A stretch of 35,098 bases of DNA from an uncultured Muribaculaceae bacterium (GTDB lineage Bacteria; Bacteroidota; Bacteroidia; Bacteroidales; Muribaculaceae): NCBI GenBank assembly GCA_910588245.1, contig CAJUQP010000037.1, positions 1 to 35,098 of the forward strand, in the 5' to 3' direction. The notes under the pieces are model-generated. The model saw only the letters and a list, made by a program, of their open reading frames with translations, had not been told where the DNA came from and did not search any database. Positions within the stretch are counted from its first letter, which is position 1. Each line of letters starts with the position of its first letter. Shown here piece after piece: positions 1 to 9,449 of the stretch. Position numbers and translations under genes: made by a program.

Positions 1-1053
1 CTCCAGGACTCTCAAAAATGCGAGTTAATTTTGGAATATCAAACTGAACACCCTATTTATTTATTTGGTGTAGCAGTTTTATTTATTCGGGAAATAATCT
101 CCTTTATCCGCCTGTTCAAAATGATGGCTCAAAGTGAGAAAGTGAAAACAGACAATCATACAATCTGCCTAATCAAGGAAAACATTGTGTCGCCATTCTG
201 TTGGGGGAATTATATATTCTTGCATGATCCAGAATTTGATAACCCGGGATGCATATATACCCACGAAAAGGCTCATGCCGACAAAAAGCACTGGATAGAT
301 CTCTTTTTTGCTGACAGTTTCTGCATTTTACTATGGTATAACCCATTCGCGTGGATGACGAGACAGCTCATGAAACTAAACCATGAATTTGAGGCAGACT
401 GTGCGGTAATTCGTGCGGGAATTGACCCGTACGATTATCAAAGATTGTTGGTTGTCAAAGCTATGGGAAACAGATTCTTTACATTGGCTAACAGTTTTAC
501 AGCAGGCAAGCGAAGTTTCCGCAAGAGAATCCTCATAATGAACAAAAGGCACTCCTCAAGGAAGCCATTGCTGGTCGCTCTCTGTGCAATTCCGGCGATA
601 GCTTTAGCGTATGCGGCTATATCTGTGCCTGTCTCATCACAGATTCTTTCAAAAATCTCCGATTATAGCTTTAACAGAGTATCCTCATCGTTTCCAAAAC
701 AGTCTGCACCTACAGCGCAAGGTTTAGCTGCTGCAAATGATGTGCCAGCGATAGAACGTGACACTATTACGGTAATACCATCCCCCTTCGAGGACCAGAG
801 TGCATTGGCTGATATCATCAAGTTGGCTATTAAAACCATACAACCCTCAAAGGAGACAAAAGTAAATGTCGAGATTGTCGTGGCTGAGGATGGCACGGTC
901 AAGGATGTTATAACAGACCCTACCACAGCAGCAGATATTGCAGCGGCTATCCAAAGGGAATTTAATGGCATCAGATTCGACCAGATGACCTACAATGGAA
1001 GGTTGGTAGAAGTCCGTTTCAACGTCCCAATTCAATTGAATAAACCGGAGTAG
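1..1053 (+). CDS. M56 family (BlaR1-like) membrane metallopeptidase, 5' partial
   Basis: The frame is open to the first base, so the true start lies outside the window. A hydrophobic segment near the visible N-terminus is followed by HEKAH at nt 262-276, the zinc motif, and downstream EFEAD supplies a likely third ligand. A second membrane segment (about nt 565-640) leads to a periplasmic part ending in a TonB-C-like fold (VRFNVPIQL near the end). M56 proteins such as BlaR1/MecR1 sense a signal outside the membrane and cleave a cytoplasmic repressor; in Bacteroidetes they often pair with a BlaI-type regulator, which would lie upstream and is not visible. The TonB-C-like tail suggests a link to an outer-membrane receptor, and such a receptor follows directly. 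The family is confident; the signal sensed is unknown. Confidence 0.85.
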   Translation, partial: LQDSQKCELILEYQTEHPIYLFGVAVLFIREIISFIRLFKMMAQSEKVKTDNHTICLIKENIVSPFCWGNYIFLHDPEFDNPGCIYTHEKAHADKKHWIDLFFADSFCILLWYNPFAWMTRQLMKLNHEFEADCAVIRAGIDPYDYQRLLVVKAMGNRFFTLANSFTAGKRSFRKRILIMNKRHSSRKPLLVALCAIPAIALAYAAISVPVSSQILSKISDYSFNRVSSSFPKQSAPTAQGLAAANDVPAIERDTITVIPSPFEDQSALADIIKLAIKTIQPSKETKVNVEIVVAEDGTVKDVITDPTTAADIAAAIQREFNGIRFDQMTYNGRLVEVRFNVPIQLNKPE

Positions 1054-1118
1054 TCACAACCATATATATAACATGTTTGGGTGTCAAACAATTGGCATCC
1101 AGCTAAATCCTTACCCTT

Positions 1119-3719
1119 ATGAATAAGTTTTTAATTGTATTAATGGTTTCGTTTTGTTCTGGGCTCCAATCTTTTAGTCAGAGTAAGATAACCGGTGTGA
1201 TAAAAAATGACAAGGGTAACGGTGTGGATTTTGTCAGTGTTATCGTAGTGCCATCAAATGCGCCGAAAACTATATTGGCATCAGCTTTTACAGATGAAAA
1301 CGGCAAGTTCAAGATGTCGGTAAAGAGCGACTGCGACAGTCTTATATTGAAAGCAGCCAGTCTGGAAATTGTTCCGGCTCAGATTACAGTTCCCAACCGT
1401 TCGGGTAACTTCGAAATAATAGTGGATAACCGTGCCGTTGAACTTAAGGAAGTTGTTGTAAAGTCCAAGAAAATTTACTCTCAAGGCGATACTATCAACT
1501 ACAATGTCGGCTCGTTTCTTTCGCAGACAGACCAGTCCATTGCCGACGTATTGAAAAAGATGCCGGGCATATCGGTGTCGGATGCCGGACAAATTTCTTA
1601 TCAAGGCAAACCGATTAAAAACCTGTATATCGAGGGACTTGACCTTATGAAAGGACATTACGGCATTGCCACCAACAACATCGACCCCAACAACATCGCT
1701 ACCGTGCAGGTGCTCGAAAACCATGAGGACATCAAGGCGCTCAAAGGGCTGCGCCCGGAGGAACAGGCGTCTATCAACCTGCGGCTAAAAGAGGGTGTCA
1801 AGGGTGTGTTCAATCTCATAGCCACACTCGGAGGCGGCTATGGCGATGAGGGATTGTGGAACAACTCGGCTATCGCAACATATTTCCGTCGAAACAGCCA
1901 GTTTCTCGCCACCTATAAGGGCAACAATACCGGCGAGGATTTGTCGCAGGAACTTTATTCCTTCGACAACGATTATTCGCGAACAAGTAATATCTCGTCG
2001 ATCTCAATGCCGTCAGCTCCCGGCATTGACAAACGGTTTTATTACTTCAACCGATCCTACAATGCCACGTTCAACAACGTATATCGTGTAGGTAAGTCGG
2101 GAGAGTTCGGTATAAACGCAGCTTATCTAAACGACCGCGACACCCGTCGTAATAATTCGTCAACCACAAATTTCCTTCCTGACGGTAGTCAGAACATTGT
2201 GGACGAGGTCATGCAAGGCACCTCCCGTATGCAGAAGGCATACGGCGACCTTACATATCTTAACAACGGCGATGAGAATTATCTGAAAGAACAACTGAAA
2301 TTCGACTGGAGCACGACCGACGCTGACAGCCGTATTCTTGCCGGTGATCATGATATAGCGCAGATCGGGAAAACGGACACATACCGATTGCTCAATAAAT
2401 TTCACATGACCCACCGTAATTCGGAGGATCGAGGATTTGAGATCTCATCACTTGTCAACATGGAGAAACGGCCACACAGCTTGACCGTCTCGCCGAATCT
2501 TTTCCCGGATATGATAACGGGCGATATGCTAAATCAGCATGTTGATTTCCGAAATATATCCACCGAAAACAGCGTGGGATTATTGTCGGCTCTTAAAGTC
2601 GGCAACTTCACTCTGCATCCGTCAGTAATCGTCAACTATCATCACAACGCGCTCGAAAGCCGCCTTGACGCGATGCGCAATGATCTTACGCTTGATTATC
2701 TCGATGCCGGCCTCGGAGCTGAGATAATGTTCACTACCCGAAAGTTCCATGCTTCGCTCTATGTGCCGATGAAATACAGATTATTCCGGCTTAACAACAA
2801 ATTGGACGGTATCCCCACCGACAAAAACCGCTTCCGGGTGGAGCCGTCATTAAACCTGACGTATAAAGTCAACAGCAGCCATAATCTTAACGCTTCCGCC
2901 GCGCTGAATTATATGACTCCCTCCATTGAGACATTATATTCAGGTTACATCCTGACTTCATACCGTCAACTGTCGGCTTATGATGTAGCCGGGCTATATG
3001 AAGGCATGAATCAGCACTATGCGCTGAAATATGATTTCAAAAATATTCTTTCAATGAGTTTTGCGGGAGCGGAAGTCGCATGGTACAGACAGTCGCCAGA
3101 TGTCCTGTATGGTTCTTACTACGACGGTATCGTACAGCGTACCATAAGCCGTCGTACATCGGAGAACAGCGATATGCTGTCTACAAAGGTTCATGCGAGT
3201 CAGGGATTCGACTGGCGCCGTCTTAAAATCGGAGCCTCGTTTGAATACTCCTATTATGACAGCCCACTGCTTGTTCAGAATGCGGTGGTGTGCTACACGG
3301 GGAACAGCTTAGGCGTTAACGCAGACATAAGCCTGACAACGTTCAAATGGCTTTCGGTGTCGTATCAAGGCAATTATTCTCAATCCGCGACACAACAGAA
3401 AGGATATGAGCGGTTCCCGTGGCTACGCACAGTAACCAATAAAGGTACTCTTGATTTTACAATTCCCGTAGGTATTACACTGACGACTTCGCTTTACCAT
3501 TATTATAACAACTTCAATGACGGCGACCGTTCATTCCTTCTTCTCAACGCAGAGGCGAAATACACCATAAAGCGTTTCAGCTTCACGCTGTCATGCGACA
3601 ATCTGCTCAACCGCAAGTCGTATGTATATTCCAGTCTGTCGGCTCTCACAGAGTCAAAGGCAATCTACAACATACGCCCACGCAGTGTGTTACTCAAAAT
3701 CCGATTCAGAATATTCTAA
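1119..3719 (+). CDS. TonB-dependent-receptor-like outer-membrane barrel with carboxypeptidase-regulatory domain
   Basis: 866 residues. A signal peptide ends near SFSQ (residue 21). It is followed by a CarboxypepD_reg-like beta domain (about 22-105, starting KITGVIKNDKG), a plug-like domain (about 115-220, with IADVLKKMPGISV and YIEGLD), and then a long region of alternating aromatic strands typical of a 22-strand barrel, ending in an aromatic strand (KIRFRIF). The family sits in the outer membrane and imports or senses ligands with TonB energy, but the substrate cannot be read from sequence. It lies 65 bp after the M56 peptidase and 11 bp before a GLPGLI gene on the same strand, so the three probably form one transcript. 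No SusD-like lipoprotein is present, which argues against a glycan-uptake SusCD pair. Confidence 0.85.
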   Translation: MNKFLIVLMVSFCSGLQSFSQSKITGVIKNDKGNGVDFVSVIVVPSNAPKTILASAFTDENGKFKMSVKSDCDSLILKAASLEIVPAQITVPNRSGNFEIIVDNRAVELKEVVVKSKKIYSQGDTINYNVGSFLSQTDQSIADVLKKMPGISVSDAGQISYQGKPIKNLYIEGLDLMKGHYGIATNNIDPNNIATVQVLENHEDIKALKGLRPEEQASINLRLKEGVKGVFNLIATLGGGYGDEGLWNNSAIATYFRRNSQFLATYKGNNTGEDLSQELYSFDNDYSRTSNISSISMPSAPGIDKRFYYFNRSYNATFNNVYRVGKSGEFGINAAYLNDRDTRRNNSSTTNFLPDGSQNIVDEVMQGTSRMQKAYGDLTYLNNGDENYLKEQLKFDWSTTDADSRILAGDHDIAQIGKTDTYRLLNKFHMTHRNSEDRGFEISSLVNMEKRPHSLTVSPNLFPDMITGDMLNQHVDFRNISTENSVGLLSALKVGNFTLHPSVIVNYHHNALESRLDAMRNDLTLDYLDAGLGAEIMFTTRKFHASLYVPMKYRLFRLNNKLDGIPTDKNRFRVEPSLNLTYKVNSSHNLNASAALNYMTPSIETLYSGYILTSYRQLSAYDVAGLYEGMNQHYALKYDFKNILSMSFAGAEVAWYRQSPDVLYGSYYDGIVQRTISRRTSENSDMLSTKVHASQGFDWRRLKIGASFEYSYYDSPLLVQNAVVCYTGNSLGVNADISLTTFKWLSVSYQGNYSQSATQQKGYERFPWLRTVTNKGTLDFTIPVGITLTTSLYHYYNNFNDGDRSFLLLNAEAKYTIKRFSFTLSCDNLLNRKSYVYSSLSALTESKAIYNIRPRSVLLKIRFRIF

Positions 3720-3730
3720 AAACCACCGTT

Positions 3731-4585
3731 ATGAAATATCTTTTATCTCTACTTTTTGTTTTCCTGTGGATAACAGGTGCCGCACAGCAAACCTGCTCCC
3801 GGATAATTGACTGCGCTACCCCTGTCGATACAGCAAGATACAAGGTTACATATTCGTTAAAATATAAATTCCACCCCGACCAAAGAGATGCCTATAACGA
3901 CACACGGATTGTGCAGATCGGGAAACACAGGGTCAAAGATTACAGCGACATAATCAACTACTTCGATTCATTGGCAACCGAACAGGTAAGACGCGGAGCG
4001 GAATCGTATTCCAATGTGTCGGGCAATCCGTGGCCTTTGGAAATCATCAGACCCATTCGAGGTGAGAAAGCCGATTTAAAATATAGGCTGTCAACATCAG
4101 CTTTCTTTGTCTATCCTGATTCTGTTCCATCGCTGGAATGGAGTTTCAACGATGAAGAAACCGACTCAATTATTGGCTATGACTGTCGAAAAGCGACCGT
4201 TGAATTTGCCGGACGCAGCTATATTGCTTGGTTTACGCCTGAAATCCCGTTACCTTTTGGTCCTTACAAATTCGGAGGTCTACCGGGATTGATTCTAAAA
4301 TTGGAAGATGCTGAACGGCAGTATATTTGGGTGGCTGTGGGATTTGAACGAGATAACGCACCTATAATGGAATATACCTATCGGGACGGTAATGATAAAC
4401 GATGCTCCGCAGCCGATGTCAAAAAGACTCTTGTCCGCTATTTCAAATCCCCCGTAGGTTTTATGATTTCTGAAATGGGCGGCGATAGTAGCAGAGTCCA
4501 TATTGTCGGCAAAGATGGTAAAGAAATGAATAATGTAGACGCTTCCCAAATGTCAATACCATATAAACCTCTCGAAATAAAATGA
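3731..4585 (+). CDS. GLPGLI family secreted protein
   Basis: 284 residues. The start at 3731 gives a clean signal peptide (MKYLLSLLFVFLWITGAAQ); longer in-frame starts run back into the receptor gene and lack one. The family's namesake motif is present exactly, as FGGLPGLILKLED about two thirds along, preceded by AWFTPEIPLPFGPYKF. The function of GLPGLI proteins is not established; in Bacteroidetes they commonly accompany outer-membrane receptors and M56 peptidases, as here. The gene begins 11 bp after the receptor stop and its own stop overlaps the next small ORF (ATGA), indicating translational coupling. Confidence 0.88.
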   Translation: MKYLLSLLFVFLWITGAAQQTCSRIIDCATPVDTARYKVTYSLKYKFHPDQRDAYNDTRIVQIGKHRVKDYSDIINYFDSLATEQVRRGAESYSNVSGNPWPLEIIRPIRGEKADLKYRLSTSAFFVYPDSVPSLEWSFNDEETDSIIGYDCRKATVEFAGRSYIAWFTPEIPLPFGPYKFGGLPGLILKLEDAERQYIWVAVGFERDNAPIMEYTYRDGNDKRCSAADVKKTLVRYFKSPVGFMISEMGGDSSRVHIVGKDGKEMNNVDASQMSIPYKPLEIK

Positions 4586-4725
4586 GGATGTTTCAGATAA
4601 TGGCTTTCAACCTTTTAATGTGGGGGTGTGCAAACGCACAGTCATCTTCTACTACCGTTAAACTTGATGTTATCGGAGAAACATTGCCGGCAATCAGGCA
4701 TATCAATGATATGAAGATGTCGTGA
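4582..4725 (+). CDS. Small secreted peptide ORF or gene remnant (47 aa)
   Basis: This ORF is not recognised. It starts within the stop of the GLPGLI gene (ATGA overlap). It encodes 47 residues: a signal-peptide-like segment ending in CANAQ, then about 28 residues, SSSTTVKLDVIGETLPAIRH and a short tail. The frame continues after its TGA for another 48 codons without a stop (to about 4872). It may therefore be a tiny secreted product, or the intact 5' end of a longer gene broken by a nonsense mutation. A stem-loop lies immediately downstream. The coupling and the signal peptide favour real translation; the function is unknown. Confidence 0.4.
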   Translation: MRMFQIMAFNLLMWGCANAQSSSTTVKLDVIGETLPAIRHINDMKMS

Positions 4726-4743
4726 GATACACTGTTCTTATAC

Positions 4744-4771
4744 ACAACCCCGGCTATGATGTCGGGGTTGT
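4744..4771 (+). terminator. Stem-loop, possible transcript end of the M56/GLPGLI cluster
   Basis: ACAACCCCGGC (4744-4754) pairs with GTCGGGGTTGT (4761-4771), an 11-bp stem with one G-T pair and a 6-nt loop. The following bases are only moderately T-rich (TCTGTCTTTA), so it could be a weak terminator or a 3' stabilising hairpin. About 240 nt without a clear gene then runs to the next promoter. Confidence 0.5.
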
Positions 4772-5009
4772 CTGTCTTTAGGAATTATGAGCAGTTGTGC
4801 ATAGAACGTTTAGGGGAAACTTCTGGAAGCATCGGTTTGGTGTCTTCGGAAATGATTCAAATATCCATGTAGATTGATTTTGTCATGGGTCAACCGTATT
4901 TCTTGTTTTCCACACTCTTAAAAATGCTGACAAGTCTTTCAACAGAATTTTATTGTCGCATTGGCAATATCATTTGGTAACATTGGATGTGTTTTGGCCG
5001 GGTCGCTAC

Positions 5010-5040
5010 TTGGTCTGTAGAATTATTAATATTAAATTTG
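5010..5040 (+). promoter_or_regulatory. Bacteroidetes-type promoter of the GH43 gene
   Basis: The -7 element TAAATTTG (5033-5040) matches TAnnTTTG. A TTGG (5010-5013) lies 19 nt upstream at the -33 position. The gene's start codon is 26 nt downstream, which fits a short leader. Confidence 0.6.
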
Positions 5041-5066
5041 CATATTCTACAAAACAAAGCTACATC

Positions 5067-7067
5067 ATGAGTTTACTTAAAAAATCCGCATTGCTCTATC
5101 CTTTGGGGATCGGAATGGCAGTATATGTCGCCACTCCCGGGACATGTGCGAAAGAAAATGAGTTTCCCCTGCATAATGGCACAATGTTGGCTGTTTCCGG
5201 TTCTATCCTTGATTCCCTAAACAGCGGTGGCACTGATAATGCAATCCACTCCTTCAGATATGAGGGGAATCCTATGATCAGATATAAGCATACCGCCGAT
5301 CCCGCGACTATGGTTGTCGGAGATACGCTGTGGCTATTTACGGGATGTGACGAACCGGGCAACAAGGAGGGTTATCATATGCCGAACTGGTGTGTGTTTT
5401 CCACTACAGATATGATAGACTGGACAGAGTATCCGATCCCGGTATATGCGGATGATTTCAAATGGAATGAGGCTCATGTCTCATTTGCGGGTCATCCTGT
5501 GAAGGGCCCGGATGGCAAGTATTATTTCTATTCATCGACAAACTGGTGTGGCATAGGAGTAGCCCAGGCGGATCGTCCTGAGGGACCTTATAAAGATATT
5601 CTGGGTAAACCTTTGCTTACGAGTAAGGATTGCGTAGGCACCACACACAGTTGGGCATGTATAGATCCTGTCGTATTCATCGATGATGACGGACAGCCTT
5701 ATATCTTTTGGGGTAATAAGAGATGTTACTATGCTCGCCTTAATAAAAATATGAAGGAAATAGACGGCGAAATACACCCTCTGGATCTGAAGGATTTTAC
5801 CGAAGCTCCCTATGTGCACAAGGCCAATGGAAAATACTATCTCACATATGCCGCTCAATGGCCTGAGAAGATCGCCTATGCAATGGCCGACAGTATAAGC
5901 GGGCCGTGGGAATATATGGGTGTTATCTCAGAGGTTGCAGGCAATAGTAATACCACCCATCCGGCTATTGTCAATTTCAAAGGTCGCGACTGGTTCTTCT
6001 CCCATATAGGTGGCCTTGGTGGGGGAAGTGGCTCCCGCTCCGTAATAATAGAACCTCTGTATTATAATTCCGACGGCACAATCCGTCCTATTCCTGCTTC
6101 AGCAGCCGGCGCTTCTGTCGAATATTCCGCTTTAGACAACAATCATAATCCGATAATTCCTGAGTTTCATGCCGATCCTGAGATTCTCTATTCCGAAAAG
6201 ACCGGCAGATATTACATATATTCCACGACTGATGGGACTCCCGGATGGGGCGGACATTACTTCAAGGTTTTCTCCTCAGACAATCTGACAGACTGGACTG
6301 ATGGGGGAATCGTGCTTGATCTGAAAGGTCCGCAGGTGGCGTGGTCATCCGGCAATGCATGGGCGCCGTCCATAATCGAGCGTAAATATTCCGACGGCAC
6401 CTATAGATATTTTCTATATTACAGCGGACATTCCAAGGATCTTAACCGCAAGGTGATAGGGGTGGCGATAGCAGATGATCCTGCCGGTCCTTTCTACGAT
6501 TATGGCGCTCCGATCATAGTTGACAGTCCGGTGGGACACGGCCAGCAGATAGATGTCGATGTCTTTCAGGATCCGGTTTCCGGAAAATACTTTATCTATT
6601 GGGGAAACGGCTATATGGCCGGCGCGGAACTTGAGGACAACATGACATCCGTCAAAGAGAATACCTTGACTGTCATGACCCCGTCCGGAGGCACACTAAG
6701 TGATTACGCATATCGTGAGGCGCCTTATGTCTTTTATAGGGATGGTCTGTACTATTTCCTTTGGTCGGTTGATGACACAGGTTCTTCCAACTATCATATT
6801 GCATACGGCACAGCTAATTCTCCTCTGGGACCGGTGGATGTCGCTGAAAACTGTGTCATTCTTATCCAGAATCTTCAGCAAGAGATTTATGGTACGGGGC
6901 ATTGCTCCGTAATAAATATACCCGGTACGGATGAATGGCGAATTATATATCACCGTATAAACAGACATTTCCTCACAGATAACCCCGGAATTCACCGACA
7001 GGTCTGCATTGACCGCCTGAGCTTCAATCCCGACGGCACAATCAAGAAAGTTCAACCTACGCGCTGA
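5067..7067 (+). CDS. Secreted tandem-domain GH43 glycoside hydrolase
   Basis: 666 residues. The start at 5067 was chosen because it sits just after a good promoter and begins a signal peptide (cleavage near residue 28); in-frame codons upstream would lie before the promoter. Two complete five-bladed GH43 propellers are visible, each with the expected three acids. Domain 1 (about 65-335) has D78 in HTADPA, D200 in CIDPVVF and E246 in TEAPYV. Domain 2 (about 360-650) has D370 in FHADPE, D496 in QIDVDVF and E551 in REAPYV. GH43 enzymes act on arabinose- or xylose-containing plant glycans (arabinofuranosidase, xylosidase, arabinanase). The exact substrate is not readable from sequence. There is no SusCD pair or other glycanase beside it, so it is a stand-alone gene. 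Confidence 0.9.
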   Translation: MSLLKKSALLYPLGIGMAVYVATPGTCAKENEFPLHNGTMLAVSGSILDSLNSGGTDNAIHSFRYEGNPMIRYKHTADPATMVVGDTLWLFTGCDEPGNKEGYHMPNWCVFSTTDMIDWTEYPIPVYADDFKWNEAHVSFAGHPVKGPDGKYYFYSSTNWCGIGVAQADRPEGPYKDILGKPLLTSKDCVGTTHSWACIDPVVFIDDDGQPYIFWGNKRCYYARLNKNMKEIDGEIHPLDLKDFTEAPYVHKANGKYYLTYAAQWPEKIAYAMADSISGPWEYMGVISEVAGNSNTTHPAIVNFKGRDWFFSHIGGLGGGSGSRSVIIEPLYYNSDGTIRPIPASAAGASVEYSALDNNHNPIIPEFHADPEILYSEKTGRYYIYSTTDGTPGWGGHYFKVFSSDNLTDWTDGGIVLDLKGPQVAWSSGNAWAPSIIERKYSDGTYRYFLYYSGHSKDLNRKVIGVAIADDPAGPFYDYGAPIIVDSPVGHGQQIDVDVFQDPVSGKYFIYWGNGYMAGAELEDNMTSVKENTLTVMTPSGGTLSDYAYREAPYVFYRDGLYYFLWSVDDTGSSNYHIAYGTANSPLGPVDVAENCVILIQNLQQEIYGTGHCSVINIPGTDEWRIIYHRINRHFLTDNPGIHRQVCIDRLSFNPDGTIKKVQPTR

Positions 7068-7127
7068 AGTGTCCGGAAGAAAACAGCCTGGAGGTGGAAA
7101 TAATATCTTGAGTAAAAAATGATGGTA

Positions 7128-7159
7128 TTTGGTTGTTTAAATAAAAAGTTGTAATTTTG
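7128..7159 (+). promoter_or_regulatory. Promoter of the B12 uptake locus
   Basis: A -33 TTTG (7128-7131) is followed, after exactly 20 nt, by a -7 TAATTTTG (7152-7159), the canonical Bacteroidetes spacing. The predicted transcript start falls just before the cobalamin riboswitch. Confidence 0.75.
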
Positions 7160-7171
7160 TATCGGATTCGG

Positions 7172-7298
7172 ATTGCCGGTCATAAGGTTTGTCCGAATTT
7201 AATGGAGGAACAGGGTGTGATTCCCTGACAGTCTCGCTACGGTAATAGTCCGACCTTCCAGATATGCATTCTCTTGCTACGTTTATGACGCCGGCAAT
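7172..7298 (+). promoter_or_regulatory. Cobalamin riboswitch
   Basis: The outer stem ATTGCCGG (7172-7179) pairs perfectly with CCGGCAAT (7291-7298). Between them lies the conserved cobalamin core: GGAACAGGGTGTGATTCCCTGACAG followed by CTCGCTACGGTAATAG (about 7206-7248), matching the B12-box pattern GGUGnnAnUCCC...CnG.CnCGCnnCnGU. It lies in the leader of a BtuB-like receptor gene. Small hairpins between 7297 and 7340 may form the expression platform. By analogy, B12 binding would switch the downstream uptake genes off. Confidence 0.88.
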
Positions 7299-7356
7299 GA
7301 TGCAAGATCATTAATCCGCCGATTTTGACGGGATAACGCATTGTTTTTCTTCGAGG

Positions 7357-9366
7357 ATGAGAAAACATATATTGACAACAAGTATCAGTATGATAGTTCT
7401 CACCTCGGCCCATTCGGCCGGGGTGAGTATTTATATGCCTCCAGACACTATTCCTGTCACTCTTCCCACTGTTGAGATCAAGTCGTTGCAGGAATCTAAG
7501 ACTCTCCATTCGTCCACACCATTCCAGCGTATAGACGCCAGAAGAATCAAAGAGGCAGGAATCACCGATATCTCCGATGCCTTGCGTCGTCTTCCCGGAG
7601 TGAACCTCCGCGACTATGGAGGAGCAGGTGGCCTGAAGACAGTCTCTGTCAGAGGGCTTGGATCGGAACATACTTCGGTTGTATATGATGGCGTAGCCCT
7701 CAGCGACTGCCAGTCAGGACAGATCGATCTTTCACGCTATTCTCTCGACAATGTTAGGACAATAAGCCTCTATGCCGGTGATTCCGACGACATATTCATG
7801 CCGGCGAGAGCCGCGGCAAGCGCGTCGTCGCTTTATATCTCTTCCTTTACTGTTCCCGAAAGTGATGAAGCGTCAACGCATCTTAAGGCGCAGATGAGGG
7901 TGGGGGCGTTCGGTTACTATAACCCTTTCGCAAGGTTTTCCCAACGCTTTGGCAAGCTTTTCTCTCTTTCCGGCAATGCTGAGTTTGTGCATTCGAGAAA
8001 CGATTATCCCTTCACTCTGAAAAACGGTACTCTCGTGACCCGTGAGAGACGCGAGCATTCCAAGATGAACGCATGGCATGGCGAACTTAACGGTAACCTT
8101 GATTTCGGAAGTGGCAGGACGCTGTCGGCAAAGGTATATTGGTATGACAACTCGAGAGATCTTCCCGGGCCCGTAATCTACTATGTCAACAAAAGCGAGG
8201 AGCACCTCAGGGAGAAGAATTTCTTCGCTCAGACCAGTTATAAAGGAAGACTGAGCGATCGGTTCTCTATCCTGGCCATCAGCAAGTTCAATTGGGCGAA
8301 ATCCGCTTATACCGATATCAATGGTAAATATCCGGGCGGTAAACTTGATAACCGCTACACACAGCGTGAGACGTATGCCACGGCTTCTCTCCTTTATATC
8401 CCTTCAGACAATCTCCTTCTTGACTATTCTGCCGATTGGGCGTGGAACAATCTTACGTCTAACACGCGTACTGCAATAAGACCTTATCGTCATTCGCTTC
8501 TACAGACAATCGCGGCAAAATACAGTGTCGGCAGACTTACAGCAATGGCAAGAGCGCTTTATTCTATATATATCAACCGGGCGAAAGACGGCGCCGCCGG
8601 CAAGGATGCCGACAGGCTGTCTCCTATGGTCAGTCTATCTTATAAAGTTACTGACGTGGCCGATCTTTTCGTCAGGGCTTCTTACAAGAATATTTTCCGG
8701 CTTCCAACTTTCAATGAAGCCTATTTCGACAACTATGGAAGTATCAACCTCAACCCCGAAACCACCGACCAATACAATATTGGGGTCACTTATCAGTCTC
8801 ACTCTTTGTCTTGGCTTTCGGGTGTGACTGTGACTTGCGACGGTTATCTGAATCATGTCAGAAACAAGATCGTGGCTGTCCCGTTCAATATGTTCGTGTG
8901 GAGCATGACGAATCTCGGTAAGGTCAGGGTATTGGGAGTTGACGCCACTCTTTCTGCTGAATTTGCGCTCCATCCAGGTCACTCTCTAATGCTCAATGGC
9001 TCGTATTCCTATCAGCGCGCTCAGATAAGGACCTCGCGCAGTGGTTCAGATTGGAACAATCAAGTGGCCTACATACCTGAGAATTCCGGCTCGGCTTCTG
9101 TTACATGGTTGAATCCGTGGGCTGATCTCGCATTGCATACCACAGCATGCGGTTCACGTTTCACCGCTAACAGCAATTTTGCTGAGACAAGATTATCTGG
9201 TTATGCAGATTTTGGCGTGACTCTGTCCCGCAAACTGCAGTTTGGAAAATATTCCATGGAGGGACGATTCGATATCCTAAATATCTTTGATAAACAGTAT
9301 GAGATCGTAGCCCGCTATCCTATGCCCGGTAGGTCATGGCGCTTTACAGTTGAATTCAATATGTAA
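7357..9366 (+). CDS. btuB: TonB-dependent vitamin B12 receptor, BtuB-like
   Basis: 669 residues. A signal peptide is followed by a TonB-box-like segment (PTVEIKSL, about residues 35-42), a plug domain (about 55-160, with ISDALRRLPGVNLRDYGG, VSVRGLG and TSVVYDGVALSD), and a beta-barrel to the C-terminal strand WRFTVEFNM. The short N-terminus without a carboxypeptidase-like domain matches BtuB rather than SusC. Assignment to B12 rests on the cobalamin riboswitch in its leader and on the BtuG/BtuF/BtuC-like genes downstream. BtuB moves cobalamin across the outer membrane using TonB energy. The start at 7357 follows CGAGG too closely for a normal Shine-Dalgarno, as is common in this phylum; the signal peptide supports the start. 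Confidence 0.88.
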   Translation: MRKHILTTSISMIVLTSAHSAGVSIYMPPDTIPVTLPTVEIKSLQESKTLHSSTPFQRIDARRIKEAGITDISDALRRLPGVNLRDYGGAGGLKTVSVRGLGSEHTSVVYDGVALSDCQSGQIDLSRYSLDNVRTISLYAGDSDDIFMPARAAASASSLYISSFTVPESDEASTHLKAQMRVGAFGYYNPFARFSQRFGKLFSLSGNAEFVHSRNDYPFTLKNGTLVTRERREHSKMNAWHGELNGNLDFGSGRTLSAKVYWYDNSRDLPGPVIYYVNKSEEHLREKNFFAQTSYKGRLSDRFSILAISKFNWAKSAYTDINGKYPGGKLDNRYTQRETYATASLLYIPSDNLLLDYSADWAWNNLTSNTRTAIRPYRHSLLQTIAAKYSVGRLTAMARALYSIYINRAKDGAAGKDADRLSPMVSLSYKVTDVADLFVRASYKNIFRLPTFNEAYFDNYGSINLNPETTDQYNIGVTYQSHSLSWLSGVTVTCDGYLNHVRNKIVAVPFNMFVWSMTNLGKVRVLGVDATLSAEFALHPGHSLMLNGSYSYQRAQIRTSRSGSDWNNQVAYIPENSGSASVTWLNPWADLALHTTACGSRFTANSNFAETRLSGYADFGVTLSRKLQFGKYSMEGRFDILNIFDKQYEIVARYPMPGRSWRFTVEFNM

Positions 9367-9449
9367 ATGATTAAGCGATTAAAAATTGTTATATCTTAAT
9401 TAATCTGTCATACTTGTACGATTGGTCTGACTTGTCCGGCTGTCCGACA

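Noticed and set aside
4953..5066. Upstream in-frame extension of the GH43 gene
   Set aside because: It lies across the predicted promoter and has no signal-peptide character; the start at 5067 begins a proper signal peptide.
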